Shown: in pieces, positions 33,325 to 41,080 of the stretch | How positions within the stretch are numbered: position 1 is the stretch's first letter | How the letters are laid out: each line of letters begins with the position of its first letter | Assembly (NCBI RefSeq): GCF_000424265.1 | Contig: NZ_AUJO01000012.1 | Span: 92,494-156,493 of the forward strand | Direction of reading: 5' to 3' | Source: Butyrivibrio sp. WCD3002 | Lineage (GTDB): Bacteria > Bacillota > Clostridia > Lachnospirales > Lachnospiraceae | Length of the DNA: 64,000 bases | The notes under the pieces: generated by a model | Seen by the model: the letters and a program-made list of their open reading frames with translations, nothing else | Told to the model about the DNA's origin: nothing | Databases searched by the model: none | Translations under genes and position numbers: made by a program

Positions 33325-34197
33325 CTACTTACAAGCAATCATATCCCACAAGGTTTCTTTTTGATCTATGCCAAAATTTAGTATCTTCCATAAAGAATCC
33401 ACAGCATATGGACCATAAGTCTGCATATATGAAATGTGCATCTGTTCTGCGCCAAAAAAGAGCAGATCGTATTCTTCTTTCGTCAATTCTTCTTCGCCGT
33501 AATATCCTCTAAGGAAGCTTTTAGCCAAATCAAATCGATAGTTCATCTGCTCGGTATCATGATTAAAGTCTACAAACTGCATGATGAAAGGCCACCCAAG
33601 ATCAAGATACTTACTACCAATTCCGGCGTCATCCAGATCGACGAACATCACCTTGCCATCCTCGCTTAGCATTACATTATGCGGGCCTATGTCGGTGTGA
33701 ACAAAGCATTGATCCAATTGTTCAAAATCAGGAATATTGTCCAGAATTGCATCGAATTCTTTAACAAAGCTGCGATCTCTGAACCATTCATAAAAACGCA
33801 TTTTGCTCTGGATAAAAGGAGACTTAATGCTATATCCTTCCAGCTTATGCAACTGCCTCAATGCTTTACCGATCATGTATTCATCGTCGGGAGTCTCTTG
33901 CATTTGCCTACCCTCAATAAACTCCATTAGATAAAACCAAAAATCGCTATCGCATATATAGAATCTACCTGTTTTCGTAGGGATAATTCTTGGTGCTACG
34001 CCCTTTTCATTTCCTAAAAACAAGTGTGCCTGAACATTACTCGATATAACGGCTTCAGGCATTTCGCAAGAAAATCCCTTTAAAATATAAAATCCAGAAT
34101 TCGTTTTTATTTTGTAAACAGGTCTTTTTATATCTTCCTTTAGCTGTTCTTCAATATGCGGATTATCAAGATCCCAATTTTTCAGTATCCCTGCCAA
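33325..34197 (-). CDS. APH/CotS-like small-molecule kinase
   Basis: A 290-residue protein-kinase-like phosphotransferase. FILKGFSCEM-type N-lobe, the Brenner motif FVHTDIGPHNVML (catalytic Asp and Asn) and the metal Asp in MFVDLDDAGIGS. The family includes aminoglycoside, choline and spore-coat kinases; the substrate is unknown. Start TTG at 34197 with AGGAG 9 bases upstream. Confidence 0.85.
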   Translation of the reverse strand: MAGILKNWDLDNPHIEEQLKEDIKRPVYKIKTNSGFYILKGFSCEMPEAVISSNVQAHLFLGNEKGVAPRIIPTKTGRFYICDSDFWFYLMEFIEGRQMQETPDDEYMIGKALRQLHKLEGYSIKSPFIQSKMRFYEWFRDRSFVKEFDAILDNIPDFEQLDQCFVHTDIGPHNVMLSEDGKVMFVDLDDAGIGSKYLDLGWPFIMQFVDFNHDTEQMNYRFDLAKSFLRGYYGEEELTKEEYDLLFFGAEQMHISYMQTYGPYAVDSLWKILNFGIDQKETLWDMIACK

Positions 34198-34229
34198 CGC
34201 CGGTTCTCCTAATAATCAATAAAATGGAT

Positions 34230-34572
34230 TTATTTATAATCCCTCGATATCGCCTTTTTATACTTAAGCTTAGCGTCCTTGGCGCCGCCTGTCTTGTTTA
34301 TCTTTTTAAGAAGCTTTTCGGCGGCTTTTTTCTTTCCTGCAAAGATGGTGAATTTCGCCTTCTTCTTTATTTTCTTAAATGTGTTCTTATCAATCTTCTT
34401 TATACTGTCACCGCACAAGCTTATAGCTAGATTGATAGACCGTTCCATCAGGCCACCAATACATCTTGGTATCTACGTAAATTGACCCCACCTGCGCTAA
34501 TACTGTCTGTGATGATGAAAACAAAACGGCGAACGCCACAAACAGACTCAAAACATTTTTCCACACTTTCAT
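34230..34572 (-). pseudogene. decayed secreted LRR/BspA-type protein
   Basis: ATG at 34572 (GGAGGCTTATT upstream) opens a clear signal peptide (VLSLFVAFAVLFSSSQTVLA) and runs 54 codons to TGA at 34408. A second frame, 34448 to 34230, then reads the typical C-terminal tail of LRR surface proteins (TFKKIKKKAKFTIFAGKKK, INKTGGAKDAKLKYKK), similar to the end of the gene at 58862. The repeat domain between is deleted. Confidence 0.6.
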
Positions 34573-34619
34573 AATAAGCCTCCAACAATCCCCATTTTTC
34601 GCACCTCAAAAAACTCTGT

Positions 34620-34648
34620 GCCAAAAAGAACCGTCCCCAATGGCACAC
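34620..34648. repeat. GTGCCA palindromic element, single copy
   Basis: GTGCCAAAAAGAACCGTCCC... ending in GGCAC, the same unit as at 32670. Lies 20 bases from the TRIC gene stop. Confidence 0.7.
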
Positions 34649-34668
34649 TAACCCCGTTCCCGGGTCCA

Positions 34669-35310
34669 TTAAAGATTAACTTTTGGCAGATTCCAAAGGA
34701 AATGTCTTGCCAGGACTCTCAGCAAAATCACAAGGGCAAAGCTGCATACCATCGCGGCATTCCAGGCTTGGAAAAGCTCGTGCATGAAAACCATAAGAAT
34801 TCCGCCAATTATTACAGGCAGCGCATAGACATGCTTAACAAAAATTGCAGGCATCTGATTGGAAAGAACGTCCCTAAGCACGCCTCCGCCAACTCCTGTG
34901 ATAAAGCCAAGAAAAACAAGAAGAAACAGATCGTCGGCATAACCGAAATTTGCTCCTATCATGACGCCGTCTACCATAAATGCCGCAAGGCCAAGGGTGT
35001 CAGATACGAAAAGCCCTCTGTCATAGAGACCTGTAAACTTCTCAGGTACGCCCTTATGGAAATACATTATGCAAAAAACAATGTTGGCAACAACGGCTGC
35101 CACCAAAACATAAAAGGGATTAAGAAACATCTGCGGCGGAAAATTGCCCATGACAATATCTCGCATAAGACCGCCTCCGCAGGCCGTCAGAATGGCAAGA
35201 ATATTAACTCCGAATATATCCATTCTCTTCTGGATTCCTGTAATTGCACCGGATATAGCAAAGGCAACTGTGCCTATAAAATCGAAAATTCCTAAAAGAA
35301 GTACTGACAT
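34669..35310 (-). CDS. TRIC-family (UPF0126) cation channel
   Basis: A 213-residue, seven-helix membrane protein built of two similar halves: FDFIGTVAFAISGAITGI with ACGGGLMRDIVMGN, and LAAFMVDGVMIGAN with TGVGGGVLRDVLS. The GGG-x-RD turns are the hallmark of prokaryotic TRIC/YadS proteins (trimeric potassium-permeable channels). I chose the ATG at 35310 over the TTG at 35331. Confidence 0.87.
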   Translation of the reverse strand: MSVLLLGIFDFIGTVAFAISGAITGIQKRMDIFGVNILAILTACGGGLMRDIVMGNFPPQMFLNPFYVLVAAVVANIVFCIMYFHKGVPEKFTGLYDRGLFVSDTLGLAAFMVDGVMIGANFGYADDLFLLVFLGFITGVGGGVLRDVLSNQMPAIFVKHVYALPVIIGGILMVFMHELFQAWNAAMVCSFALVILLRVLARHFLWNLPKVNL

Positions 35311-35477
35311 TTCCCCAAATACCTTCCCCAAAAATACTTAATCAGCGTATTCTATGATACTCCATTTTTCCCTTGTTTTGTACTGTTCCTGACAGTAATA
35401 TCATCTTTGCATTTTTTATTTTGTCTGTCTACTTCCTACATGCTCTGCTGAATCGCACAGTCAGAGTGGCTATATTA

Positions 35478-35539
35478 TAGTGCAATATATTGCACTATAT
35501 GTGCCTGTGCACCGTATAAAGTGCATTATTTTACACTTT
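35478..35539. promoter_or_regulatory. paired palindromic operators before the XRE/HipB gene
   Basis: TAGTGCAATATATTGCACTA (35478-35497) is a perfect 20-bp palindrome. AAAGTGCATTATTTTACACTTT (35518-35539) is a diverged copy with the same half-site AGTGCA/AGTGTA. Spacing of about 41 bp centre to centre (four helical turns) suits cooperative binding. Probably the autoregulatory site of the gene at 35603. Confidence 0.65.
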
Positions 35540-35542
35540 ATT

Positions 35543-35572
35543 TTGACTCGTTTCTCGTATACGTGGTACTAT
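35543..35572 (+). promoter_or_regulatory. sigma-A promoter of the XRE/HipB gene
   Basis: TTGACT (35543) and TACTAT (35567) separated by 18 bases, 31 bases before the ATG. The upstream operators would touch RNA polymerase. Confidence 0.6.
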
Positions 35573-35602
35573 GTATATATGAATTACAAGAGAGGTGCCG
35601 CT

Positions 35603-35932
35603 ATGACTTCGCAAGCTTATCTGGAGAAAATACAAAGAAAACTTAAAAGATATAGAATCGAGTCTGCAATGACACAGGAGGAACTTGCATCTGCAACAGG
35701 CTTGTCACTTCGCTCAATAAAACGATTTGAAAACGGAAATGATATTTCCGCCGGAAATCTTATAAAAATTCTTATTGCACTAGATCTTGCTGATCTGGTT
35801 GATAACGCTATTCCGGATCTTGATAACAGACCTTCAGCTTATGTAGATAAACAGAAAAACAGAACTAAGCAAAGAGCTCACAAAAAAACTACCAAAAATA
35901 CAGTTGAGTTTAAGTGGGGTGATGAACAATGA
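35603..35932 (+). CDS. XRE-family regulator, HipB-like antitoxin
   Basis: A 109-residue protein with an XRE helix-turn-helix (MTQEELASATGLSLRSIKRFENGNDISAGNLIKIL) and a basic tail (NRTKQRAHKKTTKN). In the intact type, HipB binds and represses the hipBA promoter and holds the HipA kinase. Start at 35603 after AGAGAGGTGCCGCT. Its stop overlaps the next ATG (ATGA), which opens a hipA that is broken. It is therefore an orphan antitoxin. Confidence 0.82.
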   Translation: MTSQAYLEKIQRKLKRYRIESAMTQEELASATGLSLRSIKRFENGNDISAGNLIKILIALDLADLVDNAIPDLDNRPSAYVDKQKNRTKQRAHKKTTKNTVEFKWGDEQ

Positions 35933-36006
35933 ATTATGCAGAAGTATTTCTTTGGGGAACTCGCATAGGAACATCTGTGCCGTTAATCTTAATCTCGCCG
36001 TGCTGA
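35929..36006 (+). pseudogene. hipA: hipA N-terminal stub at a deletion junction
   Basis: Coupled to hipB by ATGA. The first 14 codons (MNYAEVFLWGTRIG) are the conserved HipA start. After about 35970 the sequence is the antisense of the dipeptide ABC ATPase gene, and the frame stops at 36006. The rest of HipA (about 400 codons) is deleted. Confidence 0.7.
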
Positions 36007-37274
36007 GGCTCAAGGGCACGCATTATGCACTTGGCAAGTGTGGATTTTCCGCAGCCGGACTCTCCAACGATTCCGATTGTCTCACCTCTGTGGACTGTAA
36101 AGGAAACATCCTCAACTGCATGAACCTCACCGACTTTTCTCTTCATCATTCCCTTCAGAATAGGGAAGTACATTCTAAGGTCCTTAACTTCCAGGGAAAC
36201 CTCATCGGAAATGAGCTTCTCAGGAGTCTTCTCCAGCTCACCGTCAAGCTGTTTCATCTTTTCCTTAAGCTCTTCCTCCGAGAACACGCAGCGAACAAAA
36301 TGACCTTCTCCTATCTCCTTAAGCTGAGCCATTCCTTCCTTGCAGCGCTCATCTCTGTATTTACATCTGTCATAAAACTTGCAGTAAGGAGGCATCTTTG
36401 CAGGTACAGGCGGAAGTCCCTCGATGGGGATAAGACGTCTGTCCTTTCTGTCCGTAAGCCTCGGAACTGCAGCCAGAAGACCGTGGGTGTATGGATGAAC
36501 CGGCTTATCAAAAAGTGTGTATTTATCTGCCGACTCAACGATATTGCCGCCGTACATTACATAAATTCGATCCGCATATCTGGCAACAAGTCTCAGGTTG
36601 TGGGTAATGATTATTACAGAGACATTTCTCTCAACGCTGAGGTTCTTTATAAGGTCCAGAATCTGGGCCTGGGTTGTAACATCAAGAGCTGTGGTTGCTT
36701 CATCTGCTATAAGCACCTCAGGATCCGCAGCAAGAACCATGGCTATCATGACTCTCTGCCTCATACCGCCTGAAAACTCTGCAGGATACTGATTGTATCT
36801 TATATCGGGATTGGCGATACCAACCTTTTCCATCATTTCGATGGCCTTTTTCTTGGCCGCAGCATCATCCAGATTAAGATGTGTCTTGATGTTTTCCTTT
36901 ATCTGCTCTCCGACTTTAATTATGTGATTAAGGGAAGTCATGGGCTCCTGGAAAATCATTCCAATCTTGCCGCCTCTGACACTCCTTGCTTCCTTACTGA
37001 ACATTCCGTAATCCAGCATGTTACCTTCCATACCGTTTATACGAACATCTCCCTCTACCTGTCCGGGAGACATGATGAGCTGCAGCATACTCATGGAGGT
37101 TACGGACTTACCTGAGCCGGATTCTCCAACGAGACCTACGATCTCACCCTTTTTGAGTTCTAAGGATACGCCATCCACTGCTTTTATTCTTCTAGTCTTA
37201 TCAAAAGGGAAGGTTGTGACGATATTCTCACATTTCACAAGGATATCATCCGTTATATTTGTATTTGAATTCAT
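35934..37274 (-). pseudogene. fused DppD-DppF ABC ATPase, truncated in the second domain
   Basis: Peptide-importer ATPase fusion. The first domain is complete: GLVGESGSGKSVTSMSML (Walker A), FSGGMRQRVMIAMVLAADPEVLIADE (signature and Walker B), PPYCKFYDRCKYRDERC (oligopeptide-type cysteines). The second domain has its Walker A ([16 protein letters not shown]) but ends at ING TDV, then a few junk residues. The DNA beyond is the hipA start, so a deletion removed the rest. Start at 37274 (GGAGGGCTAATA). Confidence 0.78.
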
Positions 37275-37287
37275 TATTAGCCCTCCA

Positions 37288-37836
37288 TTATTTCTCACCG
37301 CGAAGTGACGGATCCAATGCATCGCGGATGCCGTCTCCCAGCAGGTTCAGGCTTATTATCAATATTGCAAGGCAAACGCATGGTATCATAACGTATGAGG
37401 GATAAACCATGAGATAGGGTCTTGCTTCGCTGATGATTGATCCCCAAGAAGCAGTTGGTATTTTAATACCTACTCCAAGGAAGCTAAAACCTGCTTCCAT
37501 CATTATGGTTCCGCCTACACTCTGGGTTGCCTGTACAATAATAGGTGATATTGCATTAGGGAAAACGTGCTTGTACATGAGCTTTAGCTTGTTTTCACCG
37601 GATAACTTAGCAGCTGTTATGTAATAATATGCAGCTATCATACCAAGCAGTATTCCTATAGCGGTGGCAGCCATTGTTGCAATAACACACGTTAGCAATG
37701 AAGCCCTTGCTCCGTATACGATACGGGACAACAGATCTCTTCCAAGATAGTCTGTTCCAAGGGGATTCTTAGCTGATGCGGGCTGCGGAATGCCTTCCTT
37801 CAAAATTGCATTGGGGTCATAGGGTGCAATGAACAA
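37288..37836 (-). pseudogene. dipeptide ABC permease DppC, truncated and internally deleted
   Basis: 182 codons of a DppC/OppC permease. It begins only at FIAPYDPNAIL (N-terminal helix lost; TTG at 37836). LGTDYLGRDLLSRIVYGAR and LLTCVIATMAATAIG are normal, but GMIAAYY is joined directly to ITAAKLSGENK; about 60 residues with the EAA-region are missing. HVFPNAISPIIVQ and the C-terminal helices remain. Upstream DppB and binding-protein genes are gone. The stretch 37837-38237 holds only a terminator. Confidence 0.72.
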
Positions 37837-38173
37837 CTCCTGCCCCCTTTTTCCTTTTTCGTAATCCGCATCCGGTGCATTAAATATAACGCCTGTTTCT
37901 TATGCCCGACTCCATTAAAAATATGCTATTTTCCTGCCCTGCAATACGAAGTTAAATGGAAACTCATTTTTGGCGCCAATCCCGCAAACCCGCTCTATGA
38001 CAAATTTTGAGAGGTACCATTTCAAATTTTAAGTAGTGCAAGGGCCTCCTAAATGTTATTTTTTATGTTAGATGAGTAATACTAGGCGACATATCCTACT
38101 CATTATGTAATCCTTTGGCTCGCCCCCTTCTTTACTGTCACGGGATCGCATCATTTTTGCTTGATATCATGAA

Positions 38174-38208
38174 AAAACAGCTCAGGACTTTTGGTCTTGA
38201 GCTGTTTT
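38174..38208. terminator. bidirectional terminator
   Basis: AAAACAGCTCA and TGAGCTGTTTT with an inner GAC/GTC stem, just after the DUF1622 gene. Apart from this hairpin I see nothing in 37837-38237. Confidence 0.8.
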
Positions 38209-38237
38209 GATTTACGTACTATGTATAAATTCAGGTG

Positions 38238-38573
38238 TTATTTTTCCAACGCCTTTTCCTCATTTTTAATTTCCCAATGGATCAGGAACGTAAGGGCAGC
38301 TCGCAGGGTTATGATAGCTCCAAGAATTCCAAGCTCAGCCCATTCTCGAACAACAACGGTTCTAAGAACCTCGCCACCAAGCTTAAATTCCAGAGCAAGG
38401 GCGATACCCTGGGCAAGCTCCAATCTGATGGCATCATTTTTTTTGATCCAGTAAATGAAGCTCTTCACACCGGTATATACCAGAATGCAAATGCCAAAGA
38501 ATTCCAGTAAAAGTGTAGAAAACTCAACCACGTAACGAAGCAAATTTTCCGCTGCCAGATAGGTCTGTTCCAT
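38238..38573 (-). CDS. DUF1622 family membrane protein
   Basis: A 111-residue protein with two to three helices and the DUF1622 pattern: LRYVVEFSTLLLEFFGI, AIRLELAQGIALALEFKLGGEVLRTVV and REWAELGILGAIITLRAAL. The family has no known function. GGAGAGCGCT precedes the ATG. Confidence 0.85.
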   Translation of the reverse strand: MEQTYLAAENLLRYVVEFSTLLLEFFGICILVYTGVKSFIYWIKKNDAIRLELAQGIALALEFKLGGEVLRTVVVREWAELGILGAIITLRAALTFLIHWEIKNEEKALEK

Positions 38574-38756
38574 AGCGCTCTCCTTTTTTGGAAATCAAAA
38601 ACATTAACCTACTTTAATTATGACACAGACTCCTGAAAAAGAAAGTTAAATATCGCTAAAAAAGTATTAAAAATCCGTACATCATAACAATTTCCGAAAA
38701 ATTAAGCAATATTTGGAAAGAATCGGTCTTCTCGAGGGTATATGATAATACTATAG

Positions 38757-38826
38757 TTCAGGGGTTATCCATAAACAGCCATAAAAAAATACCATATGCT
38801 GTTATGAATAATCAGAAGGGCCTGAA
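38757..38826 (+). promoter_or_regulatory. long stem-loop in the 5' leader of the esterase gene
   Basis: TTCAGG (38757) pairs with CCTGAA (38821). Inside, GGTTATCCATAAACAGC pairs with GCTGTTATGAATAATC with few mismatches around a loop of about 18 bases. It ends 6 bases before AAAGGAGGAG, the esterase ribosome site. Likely a translation-control or mRNA-stability element. Confidence 0.5.
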
Positions 38827-38847
38827 CCAAAGGAGGAGCAAAAAACA

Positions 38848-39699
38848 ATGGAATACGTTTTTGAAATGCCCGGGGAAATGCTCATAGAAGCGGAAAAGAA
38901 GGGCCGCGTCGAGCTGCTTGAGTATGATTCAAACACTTATGATGAAGAGAACAGAACTCTTCACAAGAAAGCATGGGTATATCTTCCCTGCGATTATGAC
39001 GAAACAAAAAACTACAACATTCTCTACCTGCTGCATGGCGGCGGATTCACACAGGACTGGTGGCTTAAGCTTTTCCCTGACACCGTGACAATACTTGATA
39101 ACATGATAGAGAAAAAGCTTTGCGATCCCTGCATCGTTGTTACACCTACTTTCTACCACGATGAGGATGACAAGCACACAAAGGATGAGTCAAGATGTGA
39201 AAACTTCCGGCATGAGCTTAGAAATGATCTGATTCCTGCAGCTGAGAGCAAATATTCAGGCTTTTCAGGAAAAGATGTCTCAGAAGAAAACCTCATCAAG
39301 ACAAGAGATCACCGCGCTTTTGCTGGACTTTCACTTGGTTCTATGACTACCTACAGAGCCGCTTTCTATAATAACTTCGATCTGTTTGCATGGTATGGTC
39401 CTTTCTCAGGATGCTGCGGTCCCTTCGGTGACCATGATTTGGAGGTTAAGAGAATCTGCGAAACTCTTTCCAAGGGAAAAGAGAAGGGCTATGATCTTAA
39501 ATTCATGCTTTGCTGCAACGGCGATAAGGACATTGCCTTCGAGGAGCACATCGATATCATGGAAAGGGCAGTTACAGAGAGTGACCTGCTCAACCAGGGA
39601 GAAAACTACGATTTCTTCATCATCCCCGGCGGTGTTCACGACATGAAGGCATGGCAGCTTCATATGTACCATGCACTGCAGGTGTTCTTTAAAGCTTGA
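38848..39699 (+). CDS. carbohydrate esterase family 1-like enzyme
   Basis: A 283-residue alpha/beta-hydrolase of the feruloyl/acetyl-xylan esterase D type. YLLHGGGFTQDWW (oxyanion), AGLSLGSMTTYRA (nucleophile Ser) and PGGVHDMKAWQLHMYHAL (His) are in order. No signal peptide is visible, so it is cytoplasmic, deacylating imported oligosaccharides or related esters. Strong site AAAGGAGGAG. Ends at the terminator at 39742. Confidence 0.82.
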   Translation: MEYVFEMPGEMLIEAEKKGRVELLEYDSNTYDEENRTLHKKAWVYLPCDYDETKNYNILYLLHGGGFTQDWWLKLFPDTVTILDNMIEKKLCDPCIVVTPTFYHDEDDKHTKDESRCENFRHELRNDLIPAAESKYSGFSGKDVSEENLIKTRDHRAFAGLSLGSMTTYRAAFYNNFDLFAWYGPFSGCCGPFGDHDLEVKRICETLSKGKEKGYDLKFMLCCNGDKDIAFEEHIDIMERAVTESDLLNQGENYDFFIIPGGVHDMKAWQLHMYHALQVFFKA

Positions 39700-39741
39700 T
39701 CCAAAACCTGACGTAGCGTCTTGCGTCTATAAAACGAAATG

Positions 39742-39767
39742 AGGGCGTCACAGCAAAGTGACGCCCT
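39742..39767 (+). terminator. strong rho-independent terminator of the esterase
   Basis: AGGGCGTCAC and GTGACGCCCT, perfect 10-bp stem, 6-base loop, followed by TTATAATT. Confidence 0.85.
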
Positions 39768-39784
39768 TTATAATTAAATTCTTT

Positions 39785-40087
39785 TCACTTCTTTCCCACA
39801 AGTATCATACTGGATCTAGGCCCTAAAGTTATTGAACTCTGATTTCCAAGCTTCTCTTCCTTACCCACATCTGCGCTAAAGCCGTAGGCCTCAAAGGCCA
39901 GATACCACTTATATTTCTCAGGCAAAACCGGAAGCTCAAAGGTCTGCTCTTCCCAGTAGGCATTGATGCCCACATAGATAAAGACATCCTTTCCCGTCTT
40001 ATACTTCTTCCCATCCTCTGCGAACATATAAGCAAAGGAAAGAGCCGGTGCGCCTGTATCAATATCCCAAGGCTTTGTGCCATGCAT
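39785..40087 (-). pseudogene. glgX: C-terminal fragment of a glycogen debranching enzyme (GlgX/isoamylase type)
   Basis: 100 codons that match only the C-terminal beta-domain of GH13 debranching enzymes: MHGTKPWDIDTGAPALSFAY, VFIYVGINAYWEEQTFELP and KYKWYLAFEAYG. The catalytic barrel is absent. It begins 15 bases after a thioesterase stop. A deletion remnant. Confidence 0.7.
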
Positions 40088-40102
40088 GGCATATCTCCCT
40101 AC

Positions 40103-40507
40103 TCAGTCTTTATCCGGTAACCTGAACATATCTACATTGCCATCTGAAAGCAGCTTCCCATCAGGGGTTGTGACAGATGCATGGATCACCACCACGCTTT
40201 TTCCCCGCTTAATAACACTGCTCTGTGCAAAAACCTCTTTTGCATCCTTGGTGTTGGCAAGGTAGTTTACATAGACATTCTGCGTAACGTAGTTGTGATT
40301 ATCGGCTCTTGCGGTAATTCCCGCCACGCAGTCCATAAGCGTATACAAAAGCCCGCCGTGAATCATCCCATAAGGATTACAGGAGTTCTCTGTGATGGTG
40401 GCCTTAAGAACACTTTTTTCCGGAGAAATCTCCACAATCTCTATGTTGTTATACTCCATGAAAGGATTATGCAGCCTGCTTAAGGGATAATCATTCTCAC
40501 TTCCCAT
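40103..40507 (-). CDS. PaaI-type hotdog thioesterase (second)
   Basis: A 134-residue hotdog protein with NPYGMIHGGLLYTLMDCVAGITA (HGG plus Asp), TQNVYVNYLANTK and GKSVVVIHASVTTPDG. Cleaves acyl-CoA thioesters. Start at 40507 (AGGAGG 5 bases upstream) and not 40528. Related to, but distinct from, the enzyme at 20169. Confidence 0.86.
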   Translation of the reverse strand: MGSENDYPLSRLHNPFMEYNNIEIVEISPEKSVLKATITENSCNPYGMIHGGLLYTLMDCVAGITARADNHNYVTQNVYVNYLANTKDAKEVFAQSSVIKRGKSVVVIHASVTTPDGKLLSDGNVDMFRLPDKD

Positions 40508-40554
40508 ATCATCCTCCTGTATAATCAAAGCTACCGGTCATTACCTAAAGCTGA

Positions 40555-41052
40555 TCAGGATTTTTTCTTACCAATCTCAAACATAATGGCAGGAATGTGG
40601 CAGTAGCCCTGGGGATTTTTCACAAGATATTTCTGGTGATACTCTTCTGCCTTATAAAAATTCTCAAGAGGCTTAACCTCTATTGCGCTCTTTTGTCCAA
40701 GCTCCTCTTCAAGAACGGCCATCCTTTTCTCAATTACGGGAAGCTGAGAAGCATCCGTGTAGTAAATTCCTGTGCGGTACTGGATTCCCTCATCTCCGCC
40801 CTGCTTGTTAATTGATGTAGGATCGATGACCTTAAAATAATATCCGATCAGTTCATCCAATGTGATCACGCTGCTGTCGAACTCCACCTTAACTGTCTCT
40901 GCATGACCGGAATCATTGCAAACCTCCTCGTACGTGGGATTCTCAGTAGGACCGTTGGCATAGCCTGTATCTGTACTGATAACTCCGTCAAACTGATCAA
41001 AAAATCTCTGAGTGCCCCAGAAGCACCCTCCCGCAAAATAAATTGTTTCCAT
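40555..41052 (-). CDS. msrA: peptide methionine sulfoxide reductase MsrA
   Basis: A 165-residue MsrA. The catalytic Cys10 lies in YFAGGCFWGTQRFF. Further matches: GYANGPTENPTYEEVC, GHAETVKVEFD and EYHQKYLVKNP. Reduces methionine-S-sulfoxide in proteins. No fused MsrB domain. GGAGGAGAACTATT precedes the ATG. Confidence 0.95.
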   Translation of the reverse strand: METIYFAGGCFWGTQRFFDQFDGVISTDTGYANGPTENPTYEEVCNDSGHAETVKVEFDSSVITLDELIGYYFKVIDPTSINKQGGDEGIQYRTGIYYTDASQLPVIEKRMAVLEEELGQKSAIEVKPLENFYKAEEYHQKYLVKNPQGYCHIPAIMFEIGKKKS

Positions 41053-41080
41053 AATAGTTCTCCTCCACTGTGTAAAGCCA

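Noticed and set aside
34618..35295. 225-codon open frame on the plus strand
   Set aside because: Antisense shadow of the TRIC channel gene, with low-complexity composition.
35904..36773. 289-codon open frame on the plus strand
   Set aside because: Antisense of the dppDF gene; only its first codons overlap the real hipA stub.
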